Source: Todiramphus chloris collaris (lineage: Eukaryota; Chordata; Aves; Coraciiformes; Alcedinidae). From it: 64,000 nucleotides of DNA. Shown here piece after piece: positions 24,757-63,382 of this stretch. Made by a program: the position numbers and the translations under genes. Each line of letters starts with the position of its first letter. Position 1 is the stretch's first letter. The DNA lies in assembly GCA_025345505.1 (NCBI GenBank), contig JANVCC010000152.1, positions 1,931,318 to 1,995,317 on the forward strand, written 5' to 3'. Under the pieces are notes generated by a model. It did no database searches. It was not told the DNA's origin and saw only the letters and a program-made list of their open reading frames with translations.

Positions 24757-27700
24757 AAAGATGTAAAGTCCAGAGTCTGTGCCCACTCTTGGGATGTTTG
24801 TTCTTTCAATCTCTTAGGTTTTTCTTTACAGGACATTGTTCTGGAGGGTGTTTTCCACACAAAATTTTAAACTTGCACTTTGAGATGAAAAGTAAGCTTT
24901 CTGTTTTAATAGTGGTGGTGAAAAGAGTGTGAACATATCTTCCTTTACAAGGCTCAAAATCATGGCAATAATAGAAGAACTCTGCATTCGACTTTATTTT
25001 TTTATCCCCCTGATTCTGAAGCTCCTGTGGAGATTTTTGAAGCAACCAACAATATTTGAGTAACTGAGTGTAGTGATACATGGCAAAATTATTTAGAGAA
25101 TTCTGAGAAGGCGGGCCATTGCCTTACATTATTCTACTAGAGGCAAGGTTCTTACTTGTTCAGTACATTAATTTAAAAAGAAACAAACCAGAAAACAAAG
25201 ACGTAGCCACTAGATGGGAGGCAAGAGCTGTCCAGAAACTGGGAGCATTAGTTGAGGATGCACTTAGGGAGCTTTCATCAGCTGCCGCTGCCAGCTGTGA
25301 CACGGCACACTGGAGCTGCACACTAATACATCTGGGACCACTTTTGTAAGTGTACACAAGCGGGTTATTCACTGAACTGGAAAGGGGTTTTTTTTATAAA
25401 TTGGTAGTGGTGGTGATGAATTGTTGAGATAGCAGGATATTTAAAAAATAACTGTTAATTCTCTGCTTCTGAATGGCTTTGCCGTAGGAAATTCTCTGCT
25501 TTCATCTGCACCACTGATGGATAGGAACATCTTTCACATTATCTCATCTACATGAGGTCTATTAAAAATACATCTGCCAAAGGCTTTTATGGGGCAGGAG
25601 TGGTATTGGCCTATGTGTTAAGAGGGTGGAATTCAAGTCCTTACATTGTCACAGACTTTTTGTGTAGCTTTAGGCAAGCTGTATTTTCCTCTCTATTTCA
25701 GTTCATCCTTGGCTTCTCTTTTTTTTTTTTTTTTTCCTATTTAAGTGGCATATAATGGAACCTCTGTTCTTCCCCAGTGAAGATTAATGCAATGATTTGA
25801 AATAATAAGACATAATGATCTCAAAAGGGATGAGGGTTGAGTAATTAGCAGAGGAAGATGGTCATATAAGAAATTAAGAGTAATAAATTAATAAAAGAAG
25901 AAAAAAGGTAGCTTAACTCAAAACCCTTTGCTGGAGTTGTAAATAGAGCAATACAGACAGAAAGAAGTATAATTGGACACCTCTGATGAATGACTTCTAT
26001 AACATCCTGGTAGATCTCAGAGGAGTGCTTTCACATCCCCATCTTGGGAGTCATGGTAACTTCACTCCAAGGATCCAAAGGATCCTTCATCACCACCTCT
26101 GCCAGCTTTGGCAATGTCCTAATATTTGACCAGAAGTTTCTTTTGCCTTCTGTTTTCCTCTTACCTTTTTTCTTTCTCTTATTCTTGTTTTTACCTTCCA
26201 TTCCTTGCCATCACCCACGGCTTCTGCCTTGACTGCCTTTGCCCAGAAGCTGCTCCGGGTGCTTTCTGACATTGTATTTTCCCTCTTTGCTGCTTCCTTC
26301 TTTTTTTTTTTTTTTTTGAAAACTTGTCTTGCTTTGTCCTCCAGAGAACAGGACAGCAACATTAAAAATTTCAGACCATCTCAAAGAAACTGTCTTGTGT
26401 TTTCCTACAAAGGACTATCTAAATGACAGTCAGATGTGGAGAGCTTCCATAAACCCCCTCTCTTTTACAAAAGAGAAAGACATTAAGTCTTGTTGTTAAA
26501 ATTAAAACTTCATCAATACTTTCTTTCCTTTAAGAAGTTTAAATAATGTTTACCATGTGATGAAGCATGCCCAAATTTCTTGACTCTGACCTTCCTGTCA
26601 TTTAATATCTAATATTCTCCTTGGGATGAGTCATACTGCTACCTTTAGCTTCTGTACCCATTTGGTCCACCAAACCTGATTATTTATCAAAGAAACAAGC
26701 CTTTTCAAAGCACTTTTCCCTATCTGAGAAGGTAGTGAATATAGTCAAACTGAAAAGATTGCCAGTTAACAAATCACTTGTTGCTGAAATTATGCTTTAA
26801 ATATGATACATGGAGAAGGTAGATTATGCTTTGGGGAAAGATGATTATATTTTGGAGAAAGAGGAGCATGTTCTGTCAGAAACAAACCTGGGCTTCCAAA
26901 GTTCAGTCCCTGAAATGTACAGTCTAGTCCTTTCTCCACTCCAGGTATTTTAATGATTGCTCAGGTGCATTCCTTTGCTAACAGTAAGGATTAGCATCCC
27001 TGGGCTAACCACTGCAAACCTGCTAGCTGTTATCTACTGCTGTGCAAATTCAGACAGGTGTGTCTGCATCCCCCGAAGGGATAACTGCCTGCTCTGACCC
27101 TGGTGCTCCAACCTCTAACAATGCTGTAGAGATTACTGCTTGATTAACAATATATGGAGATGTCTCAAAGGAGCTGCTGTCCTCTGCACTACCTGTGATA
27201 TCTAGGAAGACTGAGGCAGCCACTTTTGTTACATGACCCACTGTGCTGCTAACACAGGAGCATTAACCCACATTCAAAAGCCTTCTGTGTTCTCCATACA
27301 GAGTTTTAAAATCTTCATGAAGGACTAAACAGCATTTAAAGCCCATATACTCTGACTAGGCATGAAGGTAGCCCTTCCTCTTTCCCTCTACATTCTTAAA
27401 CCAGCTTTATTACACAGTGAAGGGAGGATTTGTCTAGGATCATTTCTTTAGCCCAGCAATGTCTGGTTTCCTCTTCTGCTTCTGCCTCTCTTCTCCTATA
27501 TTAATAGGCTTTAACTTCTGGCCAAAACGTGATGAACTACTTCATACCTAGAACGCAAATACATAAATAGACATGGCTCAGTCATTTCTCTCCCCTCCAT
27601 GCCCCAAGAATGATAACCTTTCTTCAAGGAGCCTCAGGCTAGCTTCCTTGGCCTGGATTATCCTTTGAGAGCAAAGGTGTTGTGCTGAATAGGGGAACAC

Positions 27701-29500
27701 TTTCCGTAACGCTTTCATTTGTGAAATGCTATTGAACTGATAGTAATTACAGTACACAGGGAAAGCTGACCTAGATTGGATAAACTGCACAGAAATCACA
27801 TCCATGCTTTCCTTAAAGCTTCCCACTGCTGTGCTACCAGAACCAGCAGCTGGTAAATGTCAGCAGCTAATATTTTTATTTTCATACTATTGTAATTCGT
27901 CTGAACAGGCTAAGGTCAAAATAACTATGTCCTATTTTCACAAGTGGTTGTCACTGAGTCTGGTACTATGGAGCAAGCTGTGACTGAAAAAAAGACACTG
28001 CCAGCACTTTTACCAGCAGTGGCAGGGAGAACAGAACTTAGGAGATTCTAACCTCCATTTCTGTGTCCATTGACTACACCAGAGACGGTTAACCTGAAAC
28101 TCCTGGTATGATTCACAACATTTCTTAACACGTGAAAGAAGCATCTTGCACAACAAGCATCTCCTTCTTCTCACCACCTTGCTTGTGCTTTGTTCTTGTT
28201 CCAACTACAAAGGAGATTCTGCAATCTCTTGACTCCTTCAGCAGCCACCTGCTTGCTGATCCCTTCTTCAATGCATCTATACCAGTGAACAAAACAGGGT
28301 CTAAAAAATGGGGTAGCCATATCCAATCTCCTTGTTGGGAATGGTTCACATACAAACCATGACTGGGGAAGTGAAAATTCATCTCAAAATCATGCTAAGT
28401 TTTTGATTAGTATTTAATACAGGTAATTACAGAACAGTGGTTGTATCTAATAAGCGTACTGGTACAGACATAGTCCAAATGGCTATATAATGGGGCATGT
28501 AGCCCATCCACAAACCAGGACTGGCACACATGCACCAGGCTATCACCTTTCAAATTTTAAAGTAATGATTGCCCCTAGATAACCAATAGCATATTTAAAA
28601 CTCACTACCGAAATTTGTGTATTTAGGACATAAATTGGTGGTGTAAATTGCTGGATTTACAAAGACGCATATTTATTTCCAGTCTGTATGTAATCCTTTC
28701 ATGCAAACCAACAGGGATAGAGACCTTACTGGAAGCAGCAATGGCTTCCATGAAGAAGCAGCTCTTTCTCAGTTCAGTCCCTCTTTGCAGTCTCACCTTT
28801 GTGAAACTGTTAAGTACTTTGTTATTCCATTTCTGACATCAAGCTTGTCTCAGGCCATAAGCTGAAAAAAAAAAAGAAGAGGAGGGAATGATGAAAAGGG
28901 TTAGTAAGAAGAAAAAATGGATTAAGATAGTAGTGTCATTTCTTTTTACGTGACATACAGGACTGTAACTGTAAATCAGTACCAGTATTGCATGAGTCAG
29001 GTTTCCATTCTATTGTCAGAATTCCAGAGATGAGTATCATATTCAGCATTAAATGAATATGAATTATTATTACTCACCTCAGTCTAAATATACAGTACTT
29101 GTAAAAGATGGATATGCCCATTATCTTGAAAATTTCTTTGTGAAGTAAAGAACAGAATGAACTTCTGCATAGAAGAGGTGTTCACTGTATTGATAACGTA
29201 AATGCCGTTGAAGGTAAGTACTCCAGAAGAGGCCAACAACTGTTAGAGACTACTTTTGTTCTGCTAAATGCTTTATTTATGGGGTTTGGGATACACAGTT
29301 TTATGCAACTGACAATTCAAGAGCAAACACTGCATTCCACAGAGAACAGATTTGTTTTTAATTACAGTGTATCAGTACTTCTCTGTAAATGGAAGACACC
29401 ATCTCGTATTTATAAAAGCTGAAATGGTGGCTACTCATTTGTGACACTGGCATTTCATGTGAATTTTCTGCTGTTCTCCTTCCCCTCATCCCTGTTCCGC
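24757..29500. other. Intergenic, no gene recognised
   Basis: AT-rich sequence with T runs near 25,719-25,736 and 26,300-26,317 and an A run near 28,864-28,875. No exon, RNA gene or repeat family recognised on either strand. Confidence 0.55.
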
Positions 29501-30152
29501 TGCAGTGGGTTGATCTTGACTGTCTGTCAGGTGCCCACCAAGCTGTTCTATCACTTCTCCTCCTTCAGGAACAGACTCCTCCAGCGTGGGTCATCCATGG
29601 GGCCACAAGTCCTGACAGAAAACCTGCTCCAGTGTGGGTTCCTCTCCATGGGGACACAGGTCCTGCTGGGATCCTGCTCCAGCATGGGCTTCCCATGAGG
29701 TCACAGTCTCCTTTGGGTGCATCTACCTGCTCTGGCATAGAGTGCTTCATGGGTTTCACTGTTAGACTCCATAGGCTGCAGGGGACAGCCTGCCTTGCCA
29801 GGGTCCTCACCACGGGCTGCAGTGGAATCTCTGCTCCCATGCCTGGAGCACCTCCTCCCGCTCCTTCTTCACTGACCTTGGTGTCTGCAAAGTGGTTTCT
29901 CTCACATATTCTCACTCCTCTCTTTGGATGCAGTTGTGTGGTGGTTTTTTAACTCTTCTTAACTATGTTTTCACAAAGGCACTAACACCATCTCTGATAG
30001 ACTTGGCCTCAGCCAGTGGTGGGTCCATCTTAGATCCAGCTGGCACTGGCTCCATCAGACATGGGGGCAACTTTTGGTGCCTTCTCACAGAAGCTACCCC
30101 TGCAGCCACCCCACTACCAAAAACCTTCCATGCAAACCCAATACATCTACTT
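29501..30152 (-). mobile_element. Avian ERV LTR piece with repeated CTCCAGCGTGGG units, internally deleted
   Basis: Read on the minus strand it ends in ...GATCAACCCACTGCA (29501), the degenerate form of the CCACCACA-type LTR terminus seen at 30722. It carries several imperfect units of about 48 bp containing CTGCTCCAGYRTGGG (29,575-29,760) and a CTTCTTCACTGACCTTGGTG / CTCACATATTCTCACTCCTC block (29,860-29,920). The stretch containing the polyadenylation region, present in the neighbouring + copy, is missing between about 29,550 and 29,580, so this copy has an internal deletion. Confidence 0.75.
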
Positions 30153-30186
30153 TTATTCATCCTATTCTGGATACCATTTCTTACAT

Positions 30187-30722
30187 ACCTGGTACTAGCT
30201 TTGACTGGGATAGAGTTAATTTTCTCACCCATGCTGCAGCAGTCCATTCCTGAATGACTGTGCTGCGTGGAAGCTGGAGCAGTCTGTGAAGAACTGCAGC
30301 CTGTGGGAATGACCCAGGTTGGAAATGCTTGTGGAGGACTGTCTCCCATGGGTGGGACCCCACACTGGAGCAATGTGAGGAGGAAAGAGTGGCAGGAATG
30401 AAGTGTTATGGACTAACTACAACCCCCGTTCCGTAATGCAAGGGGAGGAGGTAGAAGATTTGGATGTGAAGTTGAGCCTTGGAGGGAGGTGTAGATTTGT
30501 TCTTATTTCTCATTATCCTGCTGTTTAATTGGCAATAAATTAAATTAATTTCCCCAAGTTGAGTCTGGTTTGCCTGTAATGGTAACTGTTGAGTGATCTC
30601 CCTGTCATTATCTTGACCCACAAGCTTTTAATCATATTTTCTATCCCTTGTCCAGTTAAGGAGGGGGAATGATAGAGTGGCTTGGTGGACACCTGGCGTC
30701 CAGACAAAGTAAAGCCACCACA
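30187..30722 (+). mobile_element. Avian ERV LTR piece, opposite orientation to its neighbour
   Basis: CTGGGATAGAGTTAATTTTC (about 30,208) marks the start region. It is followed by shorter GAAGAACTGCAGCC / GAGGACTGTCTCCC units, a GCAATAAATTAAATTAATTT polyadenylation region (about 30,531) and AGTGATCTCCCTGTCATTAT, ending AAAGCCACCACA at 30722. Its last about 65 bases are the inverted counterpart of 29501-29560. No target-site duplication is visible for this copy or for the pair (TCCGC left, GGGGG right). Confidence 0.75.
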
Positions 30723-33227
30723 GGGGGCTCAGCACTACTTCCAACATGTAAAAGCAGAAGGGAGCAGAACCTGAATCCATAATTATGCAGATCTGAGGGA
30801 CAGAAGCCTGCAGCATGTAGGGGACAGAAACGGTGGCTATTCTTGAGTACAACAGCTATAGAGTAGTGGTCCAGATGGACTATTGCTTGCTCACAGTTTG
30901 AATACATTATGCAGGCAGAAACGGGCCATCAATTATTTTCTGAATTACTCACATTGGGCCTGGCTATAAAGACAGTGCATGTGATTGATTTTTTACCTGT
31001 TAAATAGGATGGCTTCTGTGGCTGGAAGGACAGCTTCTAAATGCTTCCTGAATATAAGTGGACGACCTGAATTTCTAAGATAAATGTCAAATGGTAGACT
31101 TTTTAGTTTCCATAGAACATTAAATAAAGCTAAAAGCAGGTGAAAAAGAGCTGGATTAGCACGTTCGCTGAACGAATCTGTACTTATGCAGGTACGTGTA
31201 CATTTAGATTAATTGCAAATTTCAGAATAATAAACCGATCCCGGGAGAATCCTACAGATGTACTAACTCCAGCGCTCAATTTTCTGATGATCACAGATTT
31301 TCTACATCTAGTGATTTCTATCTCTTTCCAGGATATGCTATTTTTTTGGTTGCTTGATTGAATTCTGTTCTTCTTCAGAAATAAATGGAAATCATCTATG
31401 CAGCTATTTTTAAATTCCTATAATTAATGTTTCCTGCAGCTTTAAAAATCATTTTCAGTATTGGCTTTTAATCACTAACTGGCTGTGGTTTTAGTGTCCT
31501 ACAACTACTTTTACTTCAGGAAGCTCAATAAAGCAGATAATCCTCCTCCCCATCACACTTCTCTTTGAATGCTACTTCACCAGAACACCAGGGCTGTGAA
31601 AACCTTGCAGCTGGTGAAGAGATAGTCCCCCCAGGATGCATGAAAGGAGTCCCTGCAGTGCATGCTCTGATGTGTATTTTCAGTTGTTCTGAGCTGTAGT
31701 TCTCTGGAGGTTTTTCATAAATTGGTGAAGACTCTGGAGTAATGCTTTATGCCATAGGCTGTACTAGTTCCCAAAGCCGATGTGAATCATAGCAGTGGGA
31801 GGATGGATGACAGCCACCTTAGGGCTCTGGTGGTGGGACACGTATTTATGTTACATCACAACTGTGGGCATCAAAAGAGACATGGGTTGATGTATTTACT
31901 ATAGCTTTGAGAACTATGAGTGGTAGAATTCCCTTTTAAAACAGGAAGGATTTGTCTTACACAGTCACAACTCTTTTCCCTTCTATTTTCAGTTCTTGTG
32001 TGTATACTAAATGCCCTGGACAAACATTGCATGAGGACACGTGGCCTGTCTGAAGGTGCAAAGCCTGGTGGAATGGAGTGAGATAGATTCTGTGCATTCT
32101 TTTCCACTGTGCTTTTTGGGAGCTGAATTGAAGAGGACTGTCCCCTGACAGTGCCTAGGCATGTTCTTGGAGAAATCTGGTTAGAAGTCCAGAAGAGATC
32201 CACAAAGTAAGACCTCCCTGATCCTCTTTTATCACTGAATATACTAGTACAAGACACAGCTGACCATAAGCTCCAGACAGATGTCAAGACCTGAAATGTC
32301 TCTGGTCATGTGCAGAACTTTAGACATCCAGCTAATTTCACAAGCATAAAGGCAGATCCATGCAGATGCTTAGATTAAACGGAGTGTTGTATTTCTAGGA
32401 CACCCTCAGAATTCAAGCACTGTTTTTCAGATTGTACCACCGGTGAAGTTAGCAGGATAACATGGAAAAAAGTTGTCAATCTGAAACACTGCCCAAAGTT
32501 ATCATACGATCTCCTTTAGTGCAACTTGGTGAGTTTGCCACGCCTTGCATCTGTTTTGATTTAAATATTTAAAACAAATGGTACTACAACTGACTAAGAT
32601 TCACAAGTATCTGAGCATTTGCACTATTTTCCCAAGTGACCTACTTGCTGAAGGGATGCTGTACTTTGACTTTGAACTGTACTGAGAGAAAGTTGACACT
32701 GGCAGCCCACCAAATTAAACAACAAAAGTGAACCTTGATGTTGGCCACGCTTGACTGGTAAATCTCAGTAAATACAGATCTATATGCAAATATAGATCTT
32801 TCATTTTCATTAAATGACAGAAAAAATATTTTACTTAAGCCACATGATAATGATTCATGCTAGGAAAAATCCTGTCGGCTTTCTCAAATGTTTCTGCTAT
32901 TTGAACTGTGCTGATAATTTCTATTTGAAGTATGAACCACCAACAGCACTTTTGACAGCTGCAGCATCTTCTGTAATCATATTTATTCTTCATCAAAGCT
33001 TACAGAGAGTCAACACACACCAGGCTTTTAACATTTTGTTACTCAACAGCTATGTTTTACAGATTCCAGTGGGGACCATCTAACATTTCTGTGTTCATCA
33101 CAGCTGTAGCAATCAAACTTGTGCTCAGCAGCTTTGGAGTTGGAAGCATAGCAGTTGAACACAATTGTCCTTTTATGCTCTGTGTTCTTAATTGGTGACA
33201 TTGACAACATGACTGCCATCTTCAGCC
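30723..33227. other. Intergenic, no gene recognised
   Basis: AT-rich. A 138-codon open frame on the minus strand (31,871-32,287) shows no recognisable domain and no exon signals. Nothing else identified. Confidence 0.55.
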
Positions 33228-33963
33228 ACACACCTCATGAATAACCCTGGGCACAAGTATATGCTGGCAGCCACCCATCTGGAAAGCAGCTTGGCAAAAA
33301 AAGACCTGGGAGTCCTGGTGGACACGGAGTTGAATGTGAGCCATCAACGGGCCCTTGCCACGAAGAAGGCCTATGGCATCCTGCTCCGCATTAGACAAAG
33401 TATTGTCACCATACCAAGAGAGGTGACCCTTCCCCTCTGCTCAGCACTGGTGTGGCCACATCTGGAATATCCAGTTCTGGACTCCTCAGGACAAGAGACA
33501 TAGGCATACTGGAGAGACTCCAATGAAAGGGCACAAGGATGATTAAAGGACCAGAGCATCTCTCCTATGAGAAAAAGTTGAGAGATGGGACTGTTAAGCC
33601 TGGAAGCCTCGAGGAGAGAAGGCTCAGGGCAGATCTTATCAATATATAAATACCTAGAAGGTGGGTGCAAAGAGGACAATCATGGGCTCTTTCAGTGGTG
33701 CTCAGTGCCAGGCCCAAAGGCAATGAGCACAAACTGAAACACAGGAGGTTCCCTCTGAACATTAGGAAACACTGTTTTTACTGTGAGGGTGACTGAGCAC
33801 TGGCACAGGTTGCCCAGGGAGGCTGTGGAGTCTCCCTTTGTGCAGATATTCAGAAGTTGTTTGGACAGGTTCAGGTGGCCCCGCTTGTGCAGGGGAGTTG
33901 TCCCAGATGACCTCCAGAGTTCCCTTCCAACTTCTACCATTCTGTGATTCTGTGGTTCTATGA
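33228..33963 (+). mobile_element. CR1 LINE, about 735 bp, 3' ORF2 and tail
   Basis: Encodes, with interruptions, LESSLAKKDLGVLVDTELNV and GILLRIRQSIVTIPREVTLP (connection region after the RT core), then the C-terminal block and the tail CCATTCTGTGATTCTGTGGT. Stops and frameshifts near 33,500 and 33,600 show it is dead. Confidence 0.93.
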
Positions 33964-33965
33964 AA

Positions 33966-34764
33966 TGCAGTGGAAATCAACCTCTAGGCTTCCTCCTAAA
34001 AGACTTGTCATGGCAAAGAAAGGTGGGCTGCTCCACACATAGCGTGAAACTTCATATCAAGAAGATGTTACAAAGCAATCCTGGATTCAACACACATCAA
34101 AGTAACTCCTAAAAAAATTTAAGAGGCTCCCAGTCTATCAACTGCATTTTTTTAAAGATGATGACCATTAAGATGCTTAGTTTTTAACAACAGGTTAGGA
34201 TGTTCAGTGCTTGATATTTGTACCAAGAAAGAGCAAAAATAGGAATCTTTGGATAGAGGTCGTTACAGATCAGAACACTGAACATAAGGGATTTGTGTGA
34301 ATCTCATGATTGTGACCAAGGAATTGGAAAGAGGTAAAGAAATATATACATGCTTTCATGTTGGTGATGAAAAGACAGGAGCTATTGCTTTTTGATACAC
34401 AGATGAGCAATATGCTATACAGAATCTAATAAAATGTGGATGCAGTGTTTATATTCAAGGTGATTTCAAAATGTTCTTAGATATAAACCAGTGATATAAG
34501 TCTTGGAGGAATGCCAATCATTTTCTCGTCAGACAGGATTATAGTTTACAGACAGATGGCAAGATAATTGAGGTCTACCAATGGCTCATTAAAACATCAT
34601 ACAAAGTAATCGCCTTGTAACTAGTAACTGAGTAAAGTTAAAATACAAACTGTTATAAAAAGCAGAAGTAAAAACCGGTCAGATGCATGCAGAAGGGTTT
34701 TTAGTGTCCTTGTACATCTGCAGTTCTGGTGTCCTCATATGCAAATGAACACAGGAGTTCTGTA
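33966..34764. other. Intergenic, nothing recognised
   Basis: AT-rich spacer between a younger and an older CR1. No supported feature. Confidence 0.55.
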
Positions 34765-35105
34765 AAAGACAGAGGAAGGAGACAGAAATGATCAAAAATA
34801 TGGAATGGTTTCTCTGTAAGGGGAGATTAAATAGACTAGGACTCTGAAACCTGGAAAAGAGACAGGAGACAGAGTATGACAGTGATCTGTAAAACCAAGA
34901 ATGACTTAGAGAAGGTAAATGTAATACTTATTTTTACATTACAAAACTAGAGGTGATCAGATCAGGTAGCAGGCTCAAAAGGCACATACTTTTTTGCACA
35001 ATGCATAATTAAAGCACAGGACTCCCTGCCACTGTGTGGTCTGGAAGCCAAATAGAGAGGATTGCAAAAAAAGATTTAATGAAGAAATGGAAGAGAAGTC
35101 CCTCC
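34765..35105 (+). mobile_element. Ancient CR1/L3-type LINE remnant
   Basis: Follows the order of an old amniote CR1: GGAATGGTTTCTCTGTAAGG, a TAGGACTCTGAAACCTGGAA(AAGAGAC) block, CTGTAAAACCAAGAATGACT, CAGGTAGCAGGCTCAAAAGG, TTTTTTGCACAATGCATAAT and CAGGACTCCCTGCCACTG. Divergence is much greater than in the octamer-tailed copies and no tail survives, so it predates them. Confidence 0.65.
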
Positions 35106-36699
35106 AGACTTCAGCAGCCCCAAAACTAAAGCTAGCTGACATTCATGTAGAGGTATTGTACATCAAAACAGCATTTCTGTATACGCACTCTGTTCTTCTT
35201 TCTCTTTTCTTTTTGTTGTTGTTTTTTTTTGTTTGTCTGTCCTCTCCCTTTCCTTCCCCCTCCCCCCCCCCAAAAAAAAGGTGGCAATTTAGCCAGAGAT
35301 TAACCTCGGGTTTGCACAGACCTAGCAGAGCAGGTATTCCAATAAGAAGCATTTAAGTAGACAAAAAAAAATTACCAAAACTAAAAAGAAACAATCCTGA
35401 AAATGTCCCTTAAAATTTCAGGGTTAGCTTTTAATAAAAAAACTAAGATTGGAGGACACTGGGTATTGTACTCCATCTGGTTCTGAACCAACAAAACCAA
35501 CATGAGTTGAATCCATGATTTCTAGGAGGCAAGCTGTGTATGCTGTTCAGACTGTGAAGCCTAGGGGAAATAAGCATGTGGTAGAGCAGTATTCATATCA
35601 TAAAGTAATTTTCCCTTGATGGATGGATGACTAGAATTTAACCAGATGTTTTCATTAAAGTAATCCTTCTATTCTTACCATAAAGGTAAAAAATGAGTAT
35701 TACAAACCTGCAAATATCCATCAAATTATAGTATTTCTGATGGGTTTCTTTGGGTATTAACTTATTGTGCTTGTTGGTGAAGTTGTTAAAAAATTGTGTG
35801 TATAAGAACACACAGAGAAGATGCAGCGTTCCTGTGGAATTCACAAAAAGTGGAAGATCAGTTTCAGGAAGTGAGTAATTTGATATGAAACAGCTAACAC
35901 TTCTTATTAGTGACTCTTTTCTTGTTCCAATGGCTGATCCATCATTTAACTATGATTCTCACAAATGTCCTTTTGGAATCACTTCTTGTGTCACATCGGG
36001 AAAATAATTTGAACTTGTTGAAGCTGATCGGCCTTCAGGAGGCCAAACTGCAAATCACTGACAAGCTGAGCTGTCAAGCACTGCTGCTCTTGACTTCCAC
36101 CCTTGTTTTCAGTCTTTAGTTATTAATTACACCTCTATGCCTGCAGCACTCTGTGCAAAGCTGGGCTGCCCAGCCTTGCAGAGGATGGCAGGTGTCGGCA
36201 GGGCTTTATGTGGCCACCAGACCCGGAGCTGCAGCAGACCGAAGGAGCGACGCTAATTCCCATGAGACAGTCTGTGCTGATCTAAGGGCAGCTGCTCCTG
36301 TGAGGCTCTGAAGGAGAAAAACCCAAAAGGATAAATGTTAATTCCCCAGCGCTGGAAGGCAAACGCAAACTCCACTGTGCTTTGTAACGGTACAAGCTGT
36401 TGCACATGGCGAGCGACTAGCTAGCTGCATGCTCCATCTCAGGCCCTCCTGCTCTTACCGAGGGTCAATCAGGAGGGAAGGCTGGAGCTCCTGCACCCCA
36501 TGGCAGGGAAGCTGTGCACAGCCACTGCAGCTGAGGTGCCCAGGAGCCAGAGGGAAGCCCCGCGGAGGGTGAGGTCTGAGGGTGTGCGTGGGGAACCTCC
36601 TGCAACAGAAATCTGCTGTGAGGCTAATCGTGAAGACCATCCCACGCAGAGATGGGTGCTGTTCACACATAGGAAGAGGCTTATGTATAGTGGCACTTG
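35106..36699. other. Intergenic upstream of promoter, nothing recognised
   Basis: Contains a pyrimidine-rich to C10A8 run (35,190-35,279). GC content rises gently from 36,150 on. No exon of a divergent gene is recognisable on the minus strand. Confidence 0.55.
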
Positions 36700-37093
36700 T
36701 TTAGAGAAGGGCAGCTCAAATGGTGGAGGATCTGGAGAGCAAGTCTTGTGAGGAGCGGCTGAAGGAACTGGGGTTACTTAGCCTGCAGAGGCTCAGGGGA
36801 GACCTTCTCACTCTCTACAACTGCTTGAAAGGAGATTGTAGCGAGGTGGGGGTTGGTCTCTTCTCCGCAGTAATGAGTGATAGGACAAGAGGAAATGGCC
36901 TCAAGTTGTGCAAAAGGAAGTTTAGGTTGGTTATTAGGAAGACATTCTTCACTGAAAGGTTATCAGGCACTGGAACGCCTTGCCCAGGTCAGTGATGGAG
37001 TCCCCATCCCTGGAGGTATGTAAGAGTTGTGTAGATGTGGTGCAATGATCTTAAAGGCCTTTTCCAATCTATGCAATTCTGTGGCTCTGTGAT
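36700..37093 (+). mobile_element. CR1 LINE fragment abutting the SLC36A4 promoter
   Basis: Encodes, in broken frames, [40 protein letters not shown] and [20 protein letters not shown], the conserved C-terminal CR1 ORF2 blocks, and ends AATTCTGTGGCTCTGTGA at 37,093. The CpG island begins within about 20-40 bases and the start codon is 272 bases away. Confidence 0.92.
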
Positions 37094-37297
37094 TTTTAAA
37101 GGGCAGGTGCTTAACAAGGAGCGCGGTGTCGGCCATGGAAGAAACCGCGGGGCCTCAGGCAGCGTTATCGTGCTAAACGCGTCCGCCCGCGGCACAGCCG
37201 ACCTAGAGAACCGACCCCCAGCCGGCCCGACACGGGTCTTGTCTTTCCGGCCGGTCTCTATGGTTGGCTCCAGCCGGGCGCCATCCGGCGGGTGGGG

Positions 37298-37308
37298 GCG
37301 CATGCGCA
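37298..37308. promoter_or_regulatory. NRF1-type site in SLC36A4 promoter
   Basis: GCGCATGCGCA matches the palindromic NRF1 consensus and lies 58-68 bases before the start codon. NRF1 sites at this position are typical of CpG-island promoters of housekeeping and mitochondrial or metabolic genes. Functional use is inferred. Confidence 0.6.
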
Positions 37309-37330
37309 GCGCCGTACCGGCCGGCTCCAC

Positions 37331-37341
37331 ATTGGCGGAAG
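37331..37341. promoter_or_regulatory. Inverted CCAAT box overlapping ETS-like GCGGAAG
   Basis: ATTGGCGGAAG places an inverted CCAAT pentamer (NF-Y type) next to a GGAA ETS core, 25-35 bases before the start codon. Both are common proximal elements of TATA-less promoters. The position so close to the ATG suggests either a very short 5' UTR or a role downstream of the start site. Confidence 0.4.
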
Positions 37342-37365
37342 GGCGAGCGGAGAGCCGGCGGGGCG

Positions 37366-63382
<26,017 letters not shown>

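Noticed and set aside
29565..30373. Several open frames of 106-136 codons
   Set aside because: They are translations of the repetitive LTR units, not genes.
31871..32287. 138-codon minus-strand frame
   Set aside because: No family resemblance and no conserved motif; probably chance.
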